Origin: Virgibacillus subterraneus
GTDB taxonomy: Bacteria; Bacillota; Bacilli; Bacillales; Amphibacillaceae
Length of the DNA stretch: 64,000 nt
Assembly: GCF_900110695.1 (NCBI RefSeq)
Contig: NZ_FOEH01000005.1
Coordinates: 232,366-296,365 of the forward strand
Direction: 5' to 3'
Under the pieces are notes generated by a model. It had not been told where the DNA came from and made no database searches. It saw only the letters and a program-made list of their open reading frames with translations. How positions within the stretch are numbered: position 1 is the first letter of the stretch; the number at the start of each line of letters is the position of its first letter. A program made the translations under genes and the position numbers. Positions 63,001-64,000 of the stretch are shown here, piece after piece.

Positions 63001-63082
63001 GCGGGTGTGGCGGAATTGGCAGACGCGCTAGATTTAGGATCTAGTGTTTTACGACGTGGGGGTTCAAGTCCCTCCACCCGCA
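63001..63082 (+). tRNA. tRNA-Leu (TAG)
   Basis: Acceptor GCGGGTG/CACCCGC, anticodon loop TTTAGGA, long variable arm, CCA not encoded. Corresponds to trnS-Leu1. Confidence 0.95.
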
Positions 63083-63179
63083 CTCAACAATTCACATCGC
63101 TGTGGTTATTCGCAGTATTTTATTTTGTGCTTTTAGACAAATCACTTCCCATTTGCCAACTTTCACTAATGAAGATTAG

Positions 63180-63262
<83 letters not shown>

Positions 63263-63322
63263 TTAAAAAAACTTCTTGATATTATATACTGTATATGGTA
63301 TATTTAAGGTTCTCGTTTTGAA

Positions 63323-63399
63323 GCGCCCGTAGCTCAATTGGATAGAGCGTTTGACTACGGATCAAGAGGCTAGGGGTTCGACTCCTCTCGGGCGCACCA
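63323..63399 (+). tRNA. tRNA-Arg (ACG)
   Basis: Acceptor GCGCCCG/CGGGCGC, anticodon loop CTACGGA, encoded CCA. Confidence 0.95.
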
Positions 63400-63404
63400 T
63401 TTAA

Positions 63405-63481
63405 CGGGAAGTAGCTCAGCTTGGTAGAGCACGTGGTTTGGGACCACGGGGTCGCAGGTTCGAATCCTGTCTTCCCGACCA
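63405..63481 (+). tRNA. tRNA-Pro (TGG)
   Basis: Acceptor CGGGAAG/CTTCCCG, anticodon loop TTTGGGA, encoded CCA. Confidence 0.95.
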
Positions 63482-63516
63482 TCGAAAGATTACAAGAATT
63501 TAAACAGATTTCATAT

Positions 63517-63590
63517 GCGGGTGTAGTTTAGTGGTAAAACTTCAGCCTTCCAAGCTGATATCGTGGGTTCGATTCCCATCACCCGCTCCA
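63517..63590 (+). tRNA. tRNA-Gly (TCC)
   Basis: Acceptor GCGGGTG/CACCCGC, anticodon loop CTTCCAA, encoded CCA. Confidence 0.95.
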
Positions 63591-63602
63591 TTTTTTTCTT
63601 AT

Positions 63603-63676
<74 letters not shown>

Positions 63677-63814
63677 TTTTGCTCCTTGAAAACTGAACAA
63701 AACAACCAGTATGTCAAGAAAACAGGTTAAAAGTTAAACTTTTAAACACTGATTTCAATTTTTAAAGCTAAGACAATAGATGATTGATTGGTGTCAATCA
63801 TATTCAAACTAACT
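63677..63814 (+). promoter_or_regulatory. 16S rRNA leader
   Basis: Starts TTTTGCTCCTTGAAAACTGAACAAAACAACC, the boxA-like antitermination/processing leader typical of Bacillaceae rRNA operons. Contains GATTGATTGGTGTCAATCA, a short inverted repeat close to the mature 5' end. Confidence 0.75.
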
Positions 63815-64000
63815 TTTATGGAGAGTTTGATCTTGGCTCAGGACGAACGCTGGCGGCGTGCCTAATACATGCAAGTCGAGCGCGGGAAGCAGACGGACCC
63901 CTTCGGGGGGAAGTTTGTGGAACGAGCGGCGGACGGGTGAGTAACACGTGGGCAACCTACCTGTAAGACTGGGATAACCCCGGGAAACCGGGGCTAATAC
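63815..64000 (+). rRNA. 16S ribosomal RNA, 5' part
   Basis: TTTATGGAGAGTTTGATC onward matches the 16S 5' domain, including GGACGAACGCTGGCGGCGTG, CTAATACATGCAAGTCGAGCG and GAACGAGCGGCGGACGGGTG. Helix 6 loop CCCCTTCGGGG fits Virgibacillus-group Bacillaceae. The gene runs off the right edge. Confidence 0.97.

Noticed and set aside
63282..63482. Minus-strand frame reading GKTGFEPATPWSQT and ERSRTPSLLIRSQTLYPIELRA
   Set aside because: It is antisense to tRNA-Pro and tRNA-Arg; this well-known false protein is produced by tRNA genes.
63784..63966. 60-codon frame at the right edge
   Set aside because: It lies in the 16S leader and 16S rRNA itself.

Overview
The window is chromosomal DNA from a low-GC, endospore-forming Bacillaceae bacterium. 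The 16S rRNA 5' end, codon usage and gene order look most like the halotolerant Virgibacillus/Oceanobacillus/Lentibacillus group; the genus is my inference. The right part has the gene order of the Bacillus subtilis ydbST-ydcA-acpS-ydcC-alr-ndoAI-ndoA-rsbRSTUVW-sigB-rsbX-tex-ydcK-trnS region, with local additions: a fused NAD(P)HX repair enzyme after acpS, a catalase after tex, a longer tRNA array, and an rRNA operon starting at the right edge.

Layout. 0-7 kb: end of a YteA-like zinc-finger protein, a broken zinc-ribbon gene, a zinc-ribbon membrane protein, the HtrB protease divergent from the CssR-CssS secretion-stress two-component system, and the GTPase TypA. 7-13 kb: a sugar-dehydrogenase-like lipoprotein, then a trehalose operon (PTS permease with N-terminal EIIA, trehalose-6-phosphate hydrolase, TreR) with two TreR operators and a CcpA site. 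12.8-13.7 kb: a manganese catalase pseudogene interrupted by a small repeat. 13.8-23 kb: membrane proteins, an ABC exporter, a 52-residue YfhE-like stress protein, a thiolase, a CapA-like lipoprotein, a PadR/HAAS pair, a DUF368 (PopT-type) lipid flippase, a thioredoxin and a methyltransferase. 23-29.9 kb: CadA-CadC with two operators, VOC and GNAT proteins, and a YkoGH-like two-component system with a PepSY protein ending in an Asp-rich tail. 29.9-35.3 kb: a 5'-nucleotidase-family enzyme and a PhnDCEE-type importer. 35-43.6 kb: a lipid kinase, a DedA protein, an SDR protein, a glutaredoxin-like protein, YppG, a lipase-like hydrolase, DegV, an EamA exporter and the CshA helicase. 43.6-62 kb: the ydbS-to-ydcK block with the complete SigB stressosome operon. 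62-64 kb: a strong promoter, 12 tRNA genes and the start of 16S rRNA.

How parts work together. RsbR/RsbS/RsbT form the stressosome; RsbT activates the phosphatase RsbU, which dephosphorylates RsbV, which frees SigB from RsbW; RsbX resets the system. A perfect SigB promoter lies between rsbU and rsbV, and close matches precede yfhE and the glutaredoxin-like gene. CssRS should control htrB. The DUF368 and DedA proteins belong to the two families that recycle undecaprenyl phosphate, and the DedA gene sits beside a DgkB-like lipid kinase.

The least explained content is in the intergenic regions. One family of about 90-bp repeats has at least seven copies, all in the same orientation, with hairpins whose stems change on both sides. 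A second family of 150-260-bp elements shares its ends. A single GC-rich hairpin-dense element lies near 46 kb. One family-A copy interrupts the catalase gene and another separates rsbT from rsbU. I found no prophage, CRISPR array, transposase gene or defence island; the window is mainly core genome peppered with these small elements.
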